From Candidatus Zambryskibacteria bacterium RIFOXYD1_FULL_40_13 (GTDB taxonomy: Bacteria > Patescibacteriota > Minisyncoccia > Phycocordibacterales > DATDWN01): a DNA stretch of 46,054 nucleotides. Below are positions 1 through 9,619 of this stretch, in pieces. The notes below the pieces were generated by a model. It was not told the DNA's origin. It ran no database searches and saw only the letters and a program-made list of their open reading frames with translations. Position 1 is the first letter of the stretch; the number at the start of each line of letters is the position of its first letter. Position numbers and translations under genes: made by a program. The DNA is taken from assembly GCA_001824295.1 (NCBI GenBank), contig MHWY01000002.1, positions 27,224 to 73,277 of the forward strand, in the 5' to 3' direction.

Positions 1-539
1 AGGATGATGGGTATCTTCACGATTTTACCAGTCTGGACAAGAGTAATGATTTCAAAAAACTCATCCATCGTTCCATATCCACCAGGAAAAAACAGGTAAG
101 CCTCAGCTGAGAATGATAGACATACCTTTCTGCTAAAAAAGTAGTGAAAATCAAGATTTTTCGTCAAAAAAGGATTTTGAACCTGGTGATTTGGTAGTTC
201 TATGGTTAGCCCGATAGACTCTCCACCCGCTTCAAATGCACCTCGGTTTGCTGCTTCCATAATACCCGGGCCACCCCCAGTCAAAACAGAGTATTGAAGT
301 TCTGTTACTATGCGAGAGGCGATAGACCTGGCCTTAATATAGTATTCGTTTGTTTCTTTGAAGTGACCACCACCAAAAAAGGTCACAGATTTAAGAAAAT
401 TTTCAAGAAAATTAAATCCGTCAGTAAATTCTTTTGATATCAGGTGAAGACGCTCTCTAGCATCCTCACGCATTTCTGCCTTTGTGGTAGGGTTAAGCGG
501 TAATTGTTTGAGTGGTAGGTTAACCTTTTGTTTTTCCAT
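1..539 (-). CDS. LOG family protein (TIGR00730-type), C-terminus outside window
   Basis: The minus strand reads MEKQKVNLPLK from the ATG at 539 and is still open at base 1, so only about 179 residues are seen. It has the family's two glycine-rich signatures: TGGGPGIMEAAN near the middle and PGGYGTMDEFFE near the window edge, which bind the nucleotide phosphate and supply the catalytic glutamate. LOG proteins hydrolyse nucleoside 5'-monophosphates (cytokinin riboside monophosphates in plants); the bacterial substrate is usually unknown. The ORF track misses it because it runs off the edge. It lies just downstream of the pseudouridine synthase on the same strand, separated by 42 bases. The family call is firm; the physiological role is not. 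Confidence 0.9.
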   Translation of the reverse strand, partial: MEKQKVNLPLKQLPLNPTTKAEMREDARERLHLISKEFTDGFNFLENFLKSVTFFGGGHFKETNEYYIKARSIASRIVTELQYSVLTGGGPGIMEAANRGAFEAGGESIGLTIELPNHQVQNPFLTKNLDFHYFFSRKVCLSFSAEAYLFFPGGYGTMDEFFEIITLVQTGKIVKIPII

Positions 540-581
540 ATTTATTAACACATTGTATCGCAGAAAAGTAGGTTTTGTAAA

Positions 582-1319
582 TTAGAGATTCATACTCTTA
601 AGGAAAACCTGGAGCTCGTCACTCAGTATTTCTCTATGGTCGCTCGCTTTGGTATCTGCTAGTTCAATATTTTGTACTCTGACCCTCTGTAGGTCTCGCA
701 CGGTATATCCAAGCTTCTCTGTCATTCTTCTAATCTGTCTATTTTTACCCTCTGTCAGCACAATACTAAAAGTTGTTTCATTGATTTTCTTTGCAATAGT
801 CGGTTTGGTTATACATTCTCCTATATCTACTCCTTCTTGCATGTGTTTCAGAAAGGCTGGGGTGAATTTGCGGTCAACTTCTACCACATATTCTTTCTCG
901 TGGTTGTATATTGGATTAAGGAGTCTGTCTGTAATTCTTCCATCGTTTGTAAGTATTATTAAGCCGTGTGAATCCTTGTCTAACCTTCCAACAGGAAAAA
1001 CACTAGTCTCTAGCTTGATACTCTGCATTATGCTCTTTTCTTCGTTTTGTGGGTTTGTACTAACGAGACCCCTTGGTTTGTTGTAAACAAAATAACGATA
1101 CTGCTTTTTAGTGTGTGTTCCACGGACGACAACCTTATCTGTCTCTAAGACCTTGTCACCGAGCCTCGCTACATTTCCATTTATGAGAATTTTTTGATGT
1201 TTTATTAGGTCATCTACTCCAGTGCGTGTAGCTACTCCTTTGTGGGCAAGGTATTTATTAATACGCATGGGGTATGTGTCTGGGGTTTGGGCTAAAACAA
1301 CCTTCTTTTTCTTAATCAT
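582..1319 (-). CDS. rluF: RluF-like 23S rRNA pseudouridine synthase
   Basis: This enzyme isomerises a uridine in large-subunit rRNA. An S4 RNA-binding domain (MRINKYLAHKG onward, about residues 18-65) is followed by the RsuA/RluB/E/F catalytic domain. The catalytic aspartate is in GRLDKDSHGLIILTNDG, about residue 114, and NRQIRRM is conserved near the C-terminus. The run from GRLDKDS through EKEYVV reads most like RluF, but RluB or RluE cannot be excluded. The ORF track starts at 1337, but a TATAAT (1326-1331) lies inside that extension, so the start is more likely the ATG at 1319 (MIKKKKVV) on a leaderless transcript. That gives 245 residues, a normal length without the basic tail of E. coli RluF. 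Confidence 0.85.
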   Translation of the reverse strand: MIKKKKVVLAQTPDTYPMRINKYLAHKGVATRTGVDDLIKHQKILINGNVARLGDKVLETDKVVVRGTHTKKQYRYFVYNKPRGLVSTNPQNEEKSIMQSIKLETSVFPVGRLDKDSHGLIILTNDGRITDRLLNPIYNHEKEYVVEVDRKFTPAFLKHMQEGVDIGECITKPTIAKKINETTFSIVLTEGKNRQIRRMTEKLGYTVRDLQRVRVQNIELADTKASDHREILSDELQVFLKSMNL

Positions 1320-1325
1320 TACGAC

Positions 1326-1331
1326 ATTATA
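1326..1331 (-). promoter_or_regulatory. -10 box of rluF-like gene (leaderless)
   Basis: TATAAT on the minus strand ends 6 nt before the ATG at 1319, so transcription should begin at or next to the start codon. No Shine-Dalgarno is present. Confidence 0.65.
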
Positions 1332-1480
1332 ACACATTTACAATAAAGACTGCTCATCATATAATATGTTTATGACCCGGTAGTAGAAAATGACATAGAA
1401 TAAATTCAATAAGTAAAAACTATTATCGGAATAATTATTATTAACTTAATTTATAAAAATGATTTTTTGCTCGAAGAGCG

Positions 1481-1960
1481 ATGTCATTTTTCACTACTGG
1501 GATGAAAAAATTAGAACAAAAGGAATGGATTGCGGTAGTTATCGCAGTCTTCGTTGTTGGTTTCTTCTTTGTGTTTGGACCAACCCTATTATCATTATTA
1601 AATAACAATAAGAGTATACAAGCAGTAGAACAGCAACCAGAACTATTGGTAAGTGATATTGAAATCGGTACAGGTGATGAAGCTCTCTCTGGTAATCGTG
1701 TGGTTGTACACTACACTGGTCGTTTTGTGGATGGGCGTGTTTTCGACAGCTCAGTTACAAGAAATGAACCATACCAGTTTGTCCTTGGTGTTGGGCAGGT
1801 TATAAAGGGCTGGGATGATGGAGTTGTTGGCATGAGAGTCGGAGGGAAGAGAGTTTTGACTGTTCCTCCAGAGTTGGGCTATGGGCCAAGCGACTACGGA
1901 CCAATACCAGGAAACTCAACTCTAATTTTTGACATTGAACTCATCAAGGTTGACAAATAA
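1481..1960 (+). CDS. Membrane-anchored FKBP-type peptidyl-prolyl isomerase
   Basis: It catalyses cis-trans isomerisation of prolyl bonds, probably helping secreted proteins fold outside the membrane. Residues 17-39 form one hydrophobic anchor (WIAVVIAVFVVGFFFVFG) and about 60-159 form a single FKBP domain. The domain shows VVVHYTGRF, FDSS, VIKGWDDGVVGM and GKRVLTVPPELGYG, matching the usual pocket residues (Tyr, Phe, Asp, Trp, Val-Ile). The total of 159 residues suits an anchored single-domain FKBP. An in-frame ATG at 1502 (MKKLEQ) is an alternative start. A hairpin terminator follows about 125 bases downstream. Confidence 0.9.
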   Translation: MSFFTTGMKKLEQKEWIAVVIAVFVVGFFFVFGPTLLSLLNNNKSIQAVEQQPELLVSDIEIGTGDEALSGNRVVVHYTGRFVDGRVFDSSVTRNEPYQFVLGVGQVIKGWDDGVVGMRVGGKRVLTVPPELGYGPSDYGPIPGNSTLIFDIELIKVDK

Positions 1961-1986
1961 ATCTCCTTATGTTACCCTGCATGCAG

Positions 1987-2080
1987 ATGGGAAAATTTCC
2001 CCATTGTAGCGATTTGGCGTTTCGCCCTTCGCCCTTTGCCTTTTTCCTCTTGCCTCTAGCGCTTAGCGCTTAGCGATTTT
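1987..2080. repeat. Intergenic palindrome and short tandem repeats
   Basis: Between the FKBP gene and the terminator lie a near-perfect palindrome (ATGGGAAAATTTCCCCAT, 1987-2004), a C/T-rich stretch with two copies of TCGCCCT-like units, and tandem GCGCTTA units (about 2058-2075). No ORF is credible. The complement of the C/T-rich stretch (GGGCGAAGGGCGAAA) resembles the tandem repeat inside uvrC at 9936. Confidence 0.5.
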
Positions 2081-2084
2081 CTCT

Positions 2085-2119
2085 GACCCCAACTCATTCG
2101 AGTTGGGGTCTACCTTTTT
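2085..2119 (+). terminator. Rho-independent terminator after FKBP gene
   Basis: Perfect 11-bp stem GACCCCAACTC/GAGTTGGGGTC with a 4-nt loop, followed by a T-rich tail (TACCTTTTTA). Confidence 0.85.
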
Positions 2120-2145
2120 ATAAAAATTTTCTTTTTTGTTTTTAA

Positions 2146-3384
<1,239 letters not shown>

Positions 3385-3387
3385 TGG

Positions 3388-3438
3388 TATAAAATAAAGA
3401 CCCCGGGCCGACTTGCTTTCGCTTGTCGGGCCGGGGCC
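3388..3438 (-). terminator. Terminator of the minus-strand RNA gene
   Basis: A long GC-rich hairpin (3399-3438) with a GAAA loop on the minus strand is followed by TCTTTATTTTATA. There is no T-tract on the plus strand, which fixes the orientation. Confidence 0.8.
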
Positions 3439-3654
3439 AGGCCACTATCTAGTGACTCAATCTACAAATTGCTTGCTTAGGGCAAATCGAGATGAGCGTT
3501 TGGTACCATGGGGAGAGTTCGTTGCAACTCGCCCAGGTGCACTAGACGAGGAGCGAACTACTCCTCTGAAGACGGCTCTAGCCTACTGGCGGGGTTTTGC
3601 CCGCTGGACCATCGAGCAATGGCCCCTTTTTCTTTTTCGTCTCCGTTGCAGTCT
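3390..3654 (-). ncRNA. Unidentified structured RNA gene (about 265 nt)
   Basis: A minus-strand transcription unit with its own promoter (3661-3689) and terminator (3388-3438) and no credible ORF. The predicted RNA is far more GC-rich than its surroundings and full of local stems: GGGGCCAT/ATGGTCC, GCGGG/CCCGC, GAGGAG/CTCCTC, GAGTT/AACTC. Longer-range pairings are possible: GAAGAC at the 5' end with GTCTTC, and TCTAGTG with CACTAGA. I looked for RNase P (GAGGAAAGTCC, ACAGAA blocks), tmRNA (tRNA-like ends, T-loop, tag), SRP RNA and 6S hallmarks and found none. It is convergent with tgt. A stand-alone structured RNA is well supported; its identity is unknown. Confidence 0.7.
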
Positions 3655-3660
3655 TCTTAT

Positions 3661-3689
3661 ATTGTAGCACCATATCGGTTTTATGTCAA
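3661..3689 (-). promoter_or_regulatory. Near-consensus sigma-70 promoter of the RNA gene
   Basis: On the minus strand TTGACA (3684-3689), a 17-nt spacer and TACAAT (3661-3666). This is the best -35/-10 pair in the window. Confidence 0.85.
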
Positions 3690-3803
3690 GTATTTTTCAA
3701 TATTACTTTTCATTTTATTAAAAAATGGCTCAAATAAAGACCATTTTCATTTCAATGAATATATTGTATAGTTGCAATATGAAATTTGAGATTAGGAGAG
3801 ATT

Positions 3804-3908
3804 ATGAACCAGCAGGAGACCCCAGCACCAAATGAATTCACGCTGCGGGCCCTCGCGATTTGGTGCGGGGCGAGAAGTGCTTGTATAAAATATTGTGATG
3901 TCCAATAA
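3804..3908 (+). CDS. Possible 34-aa leader ORF overlapping uvrB start
   Basis: ATG at 3804 follows a good Shine-Dalgarno (TAGGAGAG, about 4 nt spacing) and reads MNQQETPAPNEF to a TAA 10 bases inside uvrB. A TATAGT box lies about 30 bases upstream. Most of the ORF is occupied by an inverted repeat (3820-3833/3858-3870), so it could instead be a repeat that happens to be open. No homolog recognised. If translated it might couple to uvrB, although uvrB has its own -10 box inside this ORF. Confidence 0.3.
   Translation: MNQQETPAPNEFTLRALAIWCGARSACIKYCDVQ
3820..3870. repeat. Inverted repeat upstream of uvrB
   Basis: CCCCAGCACCAAAT and ATTTGGTGCGGGG form a 13-bp stem with one bulge around a 24-nt GC-rich loop. 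It sits directly before the uvrB -10 box and may be a palindromic element or an RNA hairpin in any longer uvrB transcript. Confidence 0.65.
3884..3889 (+). promoter_or_regulatory. -10 box of uvrB
   Basis: TATAAA ends 8 nt before the ATG at 3898; no Shine-Dalgarno. Confidence 0.5.
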
Positions 3909-5955
3909 TTTATTCAAAATAAATAGGCAGTATGCTCCGGCTGGAGACCAACCAAAGGCCATAAAGGCTCTGGTAGAGGGTGTAAAAAAAGGTTTTAAGC
4001 ACCAGACGCTTTTTGGTGTGACTGGTTCTGGAAAAACTTTTACTGTTGCCAATGTTATCCAAGAAGTTCAGAAACCCACTCTTGTTATTGCTCACAATAA
4101 AACCCTTGCCGCTCAGCTTGCCCAGGAGTACAAAGAATTTTTTCCAAACAACGCTGTTCACTATTTTGTTTCCTACTATGACTATTATCAACCAGAGGCC
4201 TACATGCCGGTTTCTGATACATATATAGAAAAGGAAGCAATGATAAATGAGGAGATAGACAGACTTCGTCACGCTTCAACCCAGGCACTTCTAACTCGTA
4301 GTGATGTAATCATTGTCGCATCAGTTTCCTGTATTTATGGTCTTGGTTCACCAGTTGAATATGAAAAAGTTAATCTAAAAATAAGTAGTGGAGAGAAAAT
4401 CTCTCGTGCTGAATTCATACGAAAGCTTGTTAATATTCACTTTGAACGAACGACGGCCGATCTCTCTCCGGGAATGTTTCGGGCAATAGGCAATATGGTA
4501 GAAATAATGCCAGTGTCAGAAAAAGTGATATATAGAATCGAGATTGAGGATGGAAAAGTTAAAGAAATATTAGTTATAGATGCTATCACACGAGAAATTT
4601 TAAAAACCACAGAAGCCTTTTTTCTTTTTCCCGCAAAACATTTCATATCAAACAAGGAACAAAACGAAAGGGCCTTCAAGACCATAAAGGCCGAGCTTAC
4701 AACACGCTTGAATGAGTTGGAAAAGGATGGAAAGCTTCTTGAGGCGGAAAGACTTAAACGCAGGACTTCATACGACTTGGCCTTGATACGAGAAATGGGA
4801 TACTGCAATGGAATAGAGAACTACTCCAGACATTTCTCTGGGAAAAAACCAGGTGAAGCTCCTGACACACTACTTTCATACTTCCCACACAATGAAGACG
4901 GCAGTGCTGACTTTCTGACTATCATAGATGAGTCGCACGTTTCTGTACCACAAATCGGTGCTATGAATGGGGGCGATGCTTCAAGGAAACAGTCTCTCGT
5001 TGATTTTGGGTTTAGACTTCCAAGCGCAAAAGATAACCGCCCACTAACTTTTGCCGAGTTTGAAAAGAGAGTTGGGCAGACTATATATACATCGGCTACA
5101 CCAAGCACTTATGAAAAAGAGCATAGCGGACAAATAGTTGAGCAGGTTATCCGTCCAACAGGGCTTGTTGACCCAGTGGTGGATGTAAGACCGATAACAG
5201 AAAAAGGTAATTATAAGGGCCAAATTTTTGATTTCATAAGGGAATCAGAGATAGCAATAAAAAAGGGTGGGAGAGTCATTGCTACAACGCTGACAAAGAA
5301 GATGGCAGAAGATTTGAGCGAATACCTGAAGGAAAAGGGGATTCGTGCAGAATATTTGCATAGTGATATAAAAACAATACAACGAATAGAGATACTAACC
5401 TCCCTTCGTCGTGGTGAGTTTGACTGTCTTGTTGGTGTCAACCTTCTGCGAGAGGGCCTAGATTTGCCAGAAGTAACTCTTATTGGAATTTTGGATGCAG
5501 ATAAGGAAGGTTTCTTGCGAAGTGATACATCGCTAATACAGATAATCGGCCGAGCTGCTAGAAATGTGGATGGTAGGGTTATTTTGTATGCAGACCACAT
5601 GACCCAGTCAATCGAGAGGGCAATAGGGGAAACAAGTCGTCGTCGTGCATTGCAGGTGGCATACAACAAAGAGCATGGCATAACTCCAAAGACGATTATA
5701 AAAAAGATTCAAGATATAACAGAACAGATGAGAACCGAACATGCAAAGACGGTCAGTGGTTTACTTGAAATAGATAAGAAAATGTTTGAGAAGGATCGAA
5801 CCAGGCTTATTAGACAGAAGGAAAAACAAATGGATGGAGCTGTAAAAATTTTGGACTTTGAGACGGCGGCCATATTGCGTGACGAGATTCTCGAGCTTCA
5901 AAAACTTATTACACAACCAAAACCTACAAAAAAGAAAAAACAAATATACGAATAA
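3898..5955 (+). CDS. uvrB: Excinuclease ABC subunit B
   Basis: This is the damage-verification helicase of nucleotide excision repair, loaded by UvrA and partner of UvrC. Walker A GVTGSGKT lies at residues 40-47. The beta-hairpin YYDYYQPEAY that probes the damaged strand is followed by the helicase motifs IDESHVS, TSATPS and QIIGRAARN. A C-terminal UVR motif (DGAVKILDFETAAILRDEI) is the UvrC-binding site. The full-length protein of 685 residues is normal. The start at 3898 (MSNNLFKINRQY) is preferred over the GTG at 3895. uvrA and uvrC follow within 6 kb on the same strand. Confidence 0.97.
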   Translation: MSNNLFKINRQYAPAGDQPKAIKALVEGVKKGFKHQTLFGVTGSGKTFTVANVIQEVQKPTLVIAHNKTLAAQLAQEYKEFFPNNAVHYFVSYYDYYQPEAYMPVSDTYIEKEAMINEEIDRLRHASTQALLTRSDVIIVASVSCIYGLGSPVEYEKVNLKISSGEKISRAEFIRKLVNIHFERTTADLSPGMFRAIGNMVEIMPVSEKVIYRIEIEDGKVKEILVIDAITREILKTTEAFFLFPAKHFISNKEQNERAFKTIKAELTTRLNELEKDGKLLEAERLKRRTSYDLALIREMGYCNGIENYSRHFSGKKPGEAPDTLLSYFPHNEDGSADFLTIIDESHVSVPQIGAMNGGDASRKQSLVDFGFRLPSAKDNRPLTFAEFEKRVGQTIYTSATPSTYEKEHSGQIVEQVIRPTGLVDPVVDVRPITEKGNYKGQIFDFIRESEIAIKKGGRVIATTLTKKMAEDLSEYLKEKGIRAEYLHSDIKTIQRIEILTSLRRGEFDCLVGVNLLREGLDLPEVTLIGILDADKEGFLRSDTSLIQIIGRAARNVDGRVILYADHMTQSIERAIGETSRRRALQVAYNKEHGITPKTIIKKIQDITEQMRTEHAKTVSGLLEIDKKMFEKDRTRLIRQKEKQMDGAVKILDFETAAILRDEILELQKLITQPKPTKKKKQIYE

Positions 5956-5987
5956 CCGGTCAGCAACGGGCTGACCGGTTTGTGTTT
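5954..5987. terminator. Bidirectional terminator between uvrB and small minus gene
   Basis: Stem AACCGGTCAGC/GCTGACCGGTT with TTTGTGTTT on the plus side and TTATTCGT on the minus side. It can serve both uvrB and the convergent small gene. Confidence 0.75.
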
Positions 5988-6015
5988 CACTCGCGGACGT
6001 ACAGGGGGTGCGATT

Positions 6016-6264
6016 TTAGTATGGAAGCAGATTTTTCCAGCTAAAATAGCGTAGGCGCAAGGTTCTTCCATGAATAATTGGAGCACCCCACTTGGTTAGA
6101 GACACCAAGAGTTTGTTATCTCGCTCCTTGATCGAGTGAACCCTGATTCCTTCCCACCTGTAGATTGTGGCAAAACACTCCATCCTCTTATGTCTGGTGG
6201 TTTTGTCGTCATCCTCGACGTTCCACCTAACATGCATTCCGATTTCCGGTATGCACTTATGCAT
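6016..6264 (-). CDS. Orphan small protein, 82 aa, function unknown
   Basis: MHKCIPEIGMHVRWN onward: a basic soluble protein rich in Arg, Lys and Trp with no recognised domain, signal peptide or membrane segment. A weak purine-rich Shine-Dalgarno (AGGCAGGT) precedes the ATG. A TTGACA box lies upstream and a shared terminator downstream, so it is a one-gene unit antiparallel to uvrB and uvrA. Its base composition and start signals differ from the neighbouring repair genes. It is the first of a set of similar orphan units between 6 and 16 kb. Confidence 0.6.
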   Translation of the reverse strand: MHKCIPEIGMHVRWNVEDDDKTTRHKRMECFATIYRWEGIRVHSIKERDNKLLVSLTKWGAPIIHGRTLRLRYFSWKNLLPY

Positions 6265-6298
6265 GGCTACCTGCCTTTCGAGTGTAAGGTCCTGTAAA

Positions 6299-6326
6299 AC
6301 ATTATCACTTGCCTTGATGGTGTCAA
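6299..6326 (-). promoter_or_regulatory. Promoter of the 82-aa orphan gene
   Basis: Minus-strand TTGACA (6321-6326), then TAATGT (6299-6304) after 16 nt; GATAAT two bases earlier is an alternative -10. Confidence 0.5.
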
Positions 6327-6398
6327 ATAGTCATGTGTGTTAATATCTCCCTATACACCCCATATATGAAGCCCATGGGAGTGTCTTTGCGTATCAAT

Positions 6399-9023
6399 AT
6401 GGTAAAAAAAGAAAAACAAGATTTAATCATTGTTAAAGGTGCACGCACCCACAATCTTAAAAATATCACTGTAGAAATACCACGAAACAAGATGGTGGTT
6501 TTTACGGGTCTCTCGGGTTCAGGAAAATCCTCTCTAGCCTTTGATACTATTTTTGCGGAAGGTCAAAGACGGTATGTTGAATCTCTGTCATCATACGCCC
6601 GACAGTTTTTACGACAAATGCAGAAGCCGGATGTAGATGAGATATCTGGACTTTCACCGGCTATTTCCATAGACCAAAAATCTCGTTCAAATAATCCACG
6701 TTCTACTGTGGCTACTATCACAGAGATTTATGATTACCTACGCATTTTGTATTCTCGAATTGGCCACCCACACTGTCTTGTCTGTGGAGATGAAATAAAA
6801 AAACTTTCAAACGAAGAAATAAAAAACTTTGTTCTAGAGAAGATAGATGTAAAGAAAAAACATTTGGCTGGTAGTACAAAAAAGATTCCACTCCCAATGT
6901 ATGTGGAAGTATTTTCACCGATTGTTTCTGGTAGAAAAGGAGAATATTATCAGTTGCTTTATGACTTACTAGGTAAGGGCTACTCACATGTTTTGGTGGA
7001 TGGGGTGAGAAAATCCCTACGAGACAGAATAGAACTTTCGAAGACCAAGAGGCATAGCATAGATGTCTTGGTTGATAGTATTTCTCTACTAGACTTTAAA
7101 ACAGATGTTAAGGGTGCAGAAGAAAGACTTTCGGAAGATTTGGAGAAGGCTCTTCAGGAATCAGATGGAAAGGTTAAAATAATGTTTCGCGATGTGGCAC
7201 AGGAATCCAATAAGGGTTATGTACCTGAAGAGTTTTTTATGTCATCAAAACTTTCCTGTCCGAAAGATGGATATTCCTACCCAGAAGTTGAACCAAGGTT
7301 GTTTTCCTTTAACTCCCCATATGGTGCATGTCCAGAATGTAATGGTTTGGGTACAAGGCATTTCTTCGGTAAGGAGCCGTGTCCCAAGTGTAACGGTGCG
7401 CGACTTCGTGAAGAAGCACTACATGTGACAATTGGTGGCAAAAATATTGTGGAACTGACAGCCATGTCTATAAGGAATGCATGTGATTTTGTGATGGGAC
7501 TCAAGCTGACAGAGCGTGAGGTAAATATTTCAAAAGTGGTAATGCGAGAAATAGAATCTAGACTACTCTTTATGATAAATGTGGGTATTGAATATTTGTC
7601 ACTAAACAGAAGGGCACACACTCTCTCTGGCGGAGAAGCCCAGCGCATTCGTCTTGCCTCACAACTTGGTTCTGGGCTTGTGGGGGCTTTGTATGTTCTA
7701 GACGAGCCAACAATAGGCTTACACTCTCGAGATAACGACAGGTTGGTTAAAACTCTTCTCAATCTTAGGGATTTAGGTAATACCATTATCGTGGTGGAAC
7801 ATGACGAGGATACTATTTTTGCTTCTGACTATATTGTTGATATTGGTCCAGGGGCGGGAATTCATGGTGGACATGTGGTGGTTTCCGACTATTTGGATGA
7901 GCTTATTACTGCGAAGAAAAATGACTCAGGTTCTGTTACCCTAGACTATTTGCGAGGGGACAAGGTTGTAGAAGTTCCCGAAGAGAGAAGAACATATCCT
8001 AAAGGTGAGCTTCAGATTCGCGGAGGAAAAATATTTAATATAAAAAATATGAATGTGGATATTCCGCTCGGCAGGTTTGTGGCTGTAACAGGGGTATCTG
8101 GCTCAGGTAAATCTTCTTTTGTTTATGAAATTCTTCACAGAAATCTACAAGCCAGATTTGAACGCAAATATAGGTCAGCAGAAATATATAACTGTAAAAG
8201 TTTTGTGGGTACAGAATATCTAGGCCGGGCAATTCTCATAGACCAATCACCGATAGGTCGTACACCTCGCTCAAACCCTGCAACATATACTGGAGCGTGG
8301 ACATTTGTTCGTGATTTGTTTGCTGAATCCGCTGAGGCACGGGCCAGGGGGTGGAAGGCCAACAGATTTTCCTTCAATGTTAAGGGTGGTAGATGTGAGA
8401 CCTGTCAGGGGAACGGAATGATAGAAGTGGAGATGCATTTTTTGCCCACTGTTTATGTTCCGTGCGATGTTTGTAAGGGAAAGAGATTCATGAAAGAAAC
8501 CTTGGAGGTGCAATATAAAAAGAAAAATATATATGAGGTTTTGAAAATGACTGTGGAGGAGGCACTAAAGTTTTTTGAAGATATTCCAGCTCTGGCTGAC
8601 AGGCTGAAGACTCTAGAGGAAGTGGGGCTTGGGTACCTAGAGCTCGGTCAGTCTGCCACGACTCTTTCTGGTGGGGAAGCCCAAAGGGTAAAAATTTCAT
8701 CAGAACTATATCGTCCACACCTACAGAAAACTATATACCTTCTGGACGAACCAACTATTGGTCTTCACTATGAAGATGTAAAAAAACTGATAGAGATTTT
8801 GCAAAAATTGGTTAATAAAGGAAATACTGTTCTAGTGATTGAACACAATATGGATATTATAAAATCTTGCGACTATGTTATAGATATTGGTCCAGAGGGT
8901 GGAGAAGGTGGGGGACAGATTGTGGCAAAGGGTACGCCTGAAGAGGTTGCAAATAGTGAGAAAAGTTATACTGGAAAATATCTGAAAAAAGCACTCAAGC
9001 AATACAAAGCATATCGTAAATAG
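6399..9023 (+). CDS. uvrA: Excinuclease ABC subunit A
   Basis: This is the DNA-damage sensor ATPase of nucleotide excision repair. It has two ABC modules: Walker [13 protein letters not shown] and [12 protein letters not shown], and signatures [12 protein letters not shown] and [12 protein letters not shown], each followed by LDEPTIGLH. Zinc-binding cysteine pairs are visible at [21 protein letters not shown] and [17 protein letters not shown]. The ORF track opens at 6333, but family proteins begin shortly before '[13 protein letters not shown]', so [10 protein letters not shown] at 6399 is chosen, giving 874 residues. That is shorter than E. coli UvrA (940), mostly in inter-domain loops. The gene is separated from uvrB by the orphan 82-aa gene and so is probably transcribed alone. 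Confidence 0.95.
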   Translation: MVKKEKQDLIIVKGARTHNLKNITVEIPRNKMVVFTGLSGSGKSSLAFDTIFAEGQRRYVESLSSYARQFLRQMQKPDVDEISGLSPAISIDQKSRSNNPRSTVATITEIYDYLRILYSRIGHPHCLVCGDEIKKLSNEEIKNFVLEKIDVKKKHLAGSTKKIPLPMYVEVFSPIVSGRKGEYYQLLYDLLGKGYSHVLVDGVRKSLRDRIELSKTKRHSIDVLVDSISLLDFKTDVKGAEERLSEDLEKALQESDGKVKIMFRDVAQESNKGYVPEEFFMSSKLSCPKDGYSYPEVEPRLFSFNSPYGACPECNGLGTRHFFGKEPCPKCNGARLREEALHVTIGGKNIVELTAMSIRNACDFVMGLKLTEREVNISKVVMREIESRLLFMINVGIEYLSLNRRAHTLSGGEAQRIRLASQLGSGLVGALYVLDEPTIGLHSRDNDRLVKTLLNLRDLGNTIIVVEHDEDTIFASDYIVDIGPGAGIHGGHVVVSDYLDELITAKKNDSGSVTLDYLRGDKVVEVPEERRTYPKGELQIRGGKIFNIKNMNVDIPLGRFVAVTGVSGSGKSSFVYEILHRNLQARFERKYRSAEIYNCKSFVGTEYLGRAILIDQSPIGRTPRSNPATYTGAWTFVRDLFAESAEARARGWKANRFSFNVKGGRCETCQGNGMIEVEMHFLPTVYVPCDVCKGKRFMKETLEVQYKKKNIYEVLKMTVEEALKFFEDIPALADRLKTLEEVGLGYLELGQSATTLSGGEAQRVKISSELYRPHLQKTIYLLDEPTIGLHYEDVKKLIEILQKLVNKGNTVLVIEHNMDIIKSCDYVIDIGPEGGEGGGQIVAKGTPEEVANSEKSYTGKYLKKALKQYKAYRK

Positions 9024-9025
9024 CG

Positions 9026-9050
9026 AAAGGGCCAGTTTCCTGGCCCTCGT
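9026..9050. terminator. Hairpin between uvrA and convergent orphan gene
   Basis: AGGGCCAG-TTTC-CTGGCCCT, an 8-bp perfect stem directly after the uvrA stop. T-tracts are weak on both sides (TCGTGT plus, TTCGCTATTT minus). Confidence 0.6.
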
Positions 9051-9065
9051 GTCGGTGATGTGATC

Positions 9066-9299
9066 TCACTGACTGAAGATGTCGTCAATCTGCTGTCTGG
9101 ACATGAATTCCTTCAGACAGCGTGAGCACGTTCCCGTTTGCCTCCCGCGGTATTCCTGGAATCCGACGTGTTTACACCTTACTTGAATAGTTTCAAGTGC
9201 AAGCTCGAGAACGCTGACGGTTTCTCTCGCTTCGTGGATCTTGCCAGAGATTACTCTGGCTACTCTGGCGTCTTCATCGATCTGTCCCGGCTTGGGCAT
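9066..9299 (-). CDS. Orphan 77-aa protein with possible zinc site
   Basis: A canonical Shine-Dalgarno (GGAGGT) lies 4 nt before the ATG at 9299, which fixes the start at MPKPGQIDED; the ORF track's longer TTG start is wrong. The N-terminal two-thirds is helical and charged. The C-terminal third has CKH and CSRC (Cys-x-His ... Cys-x2-Cys, 13 residues apart), which could bind zinc. No family recognised. It is a monocistronic minus-strand unit with a TTGACG promoter upstream and a hairpin downstream, between uvrA and the paired small membrane genes. GC content and start signals are unlike uvrA. Confidence 0.65.
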   Translation of the reverse strand: MPKPGQIDEDARVARVISGKIHEARETVSVLELALETIQVRCKHVGFQEYRGRQTGTCSRCLKEFMSRQQIDDIFSQ

Positions 9300-9318
9300 C
9301 TCAACCTCCAATGAGAAA

Positions 9319-9346
9319 CATTAAACCTTTTGCGTTGATTCGTCAA
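9319..9346 (-). promoter_or_regulatory. Promoter of the 77-aa orphan gene
   Basis: Minus-strand TTGACG (9341-9346) and TTAATG or TTTAAT (9319-9325), spacer 15-16 nt. Confidence 0.5.
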
Positions 9347-9371
9347 ATTGAAACATAATTTGTATTATAAC

Positions 9372-9402
9372 GAAATGAGCGCCGAGGGTTAGTCGGCGCC
9401 CG
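9372..9402 (-). terminator. Terminator of the paired small membrane genes
   Basis: Minus-strand stem GCGCCGA/TCGGCGC followed by TCATTTCGTT, just beyond the stop at 9430. Confidence 0.6.
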
Positions 9403-9429
9403 TAGTGTACGGTGTGACAGCGGGTGTCA

Positions 9430-9603
9430 CTAGTTCTTGAGACTTCTGATGGCACTGCAGATTTCCTGAACTTCGATGTTCAAGAATGTCAGCACGAAGA
9501 ACGCCGCAATCCCGGCAACACGGTTCTCCGTGGTCACACCAATCAAGACTCCAGTCACGACATTCACTGCGTGTAGGTATCCAAAGATGTCGGGCTTCTT
9601 CAT
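9430..9603 (-). CDS. Small membrane protein, 57 aa (orphan pair, second gene)
   Basis: MKKPDIFGYLHAVNVVTG onward, with a hydrophobic stretch around residues 13-43 that could span the membrane once or twice. The start is set by GAGGGGA about 5 nt upstream of the ATG at 9603; the long ORF-track version reads through the preceding gene. It follows the other 57-aa membrane gene by 16 bases and very probably shares its transcript. No homolog recognised. With its partner it could be a two-peptide membrane system, but nothing in the sequence proves a function. Confidence 0.6.
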   Translation of the reverse strand: MKKPDIFGYLHAVNVVTGVLIGVTTENRVAGIAAFFVLTFLNIEVQEICSAIRSLKN

Positions 9604-9619
9604 TGTATTCCCCTCGGGC

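Noticed and set aside
649-1086. 145-aa plus ORF opposite rluF
   Set aside because: Shadow of a well-supported gene with strong motifs on the other strand.
3390-3654. RNase P RNA, tmRNA, SRP RNA or 6S RNA
   Set aside because: The conserved core blocks of each were looked for by eye on both strands and not found; a covariance-model search would decide.
3413-3771. Plus-strand ORFs of 84 and 87 aa
   Set aside because: They lie antisense to the structured RNA gene and have no start signal; composition follows the RNA stems.
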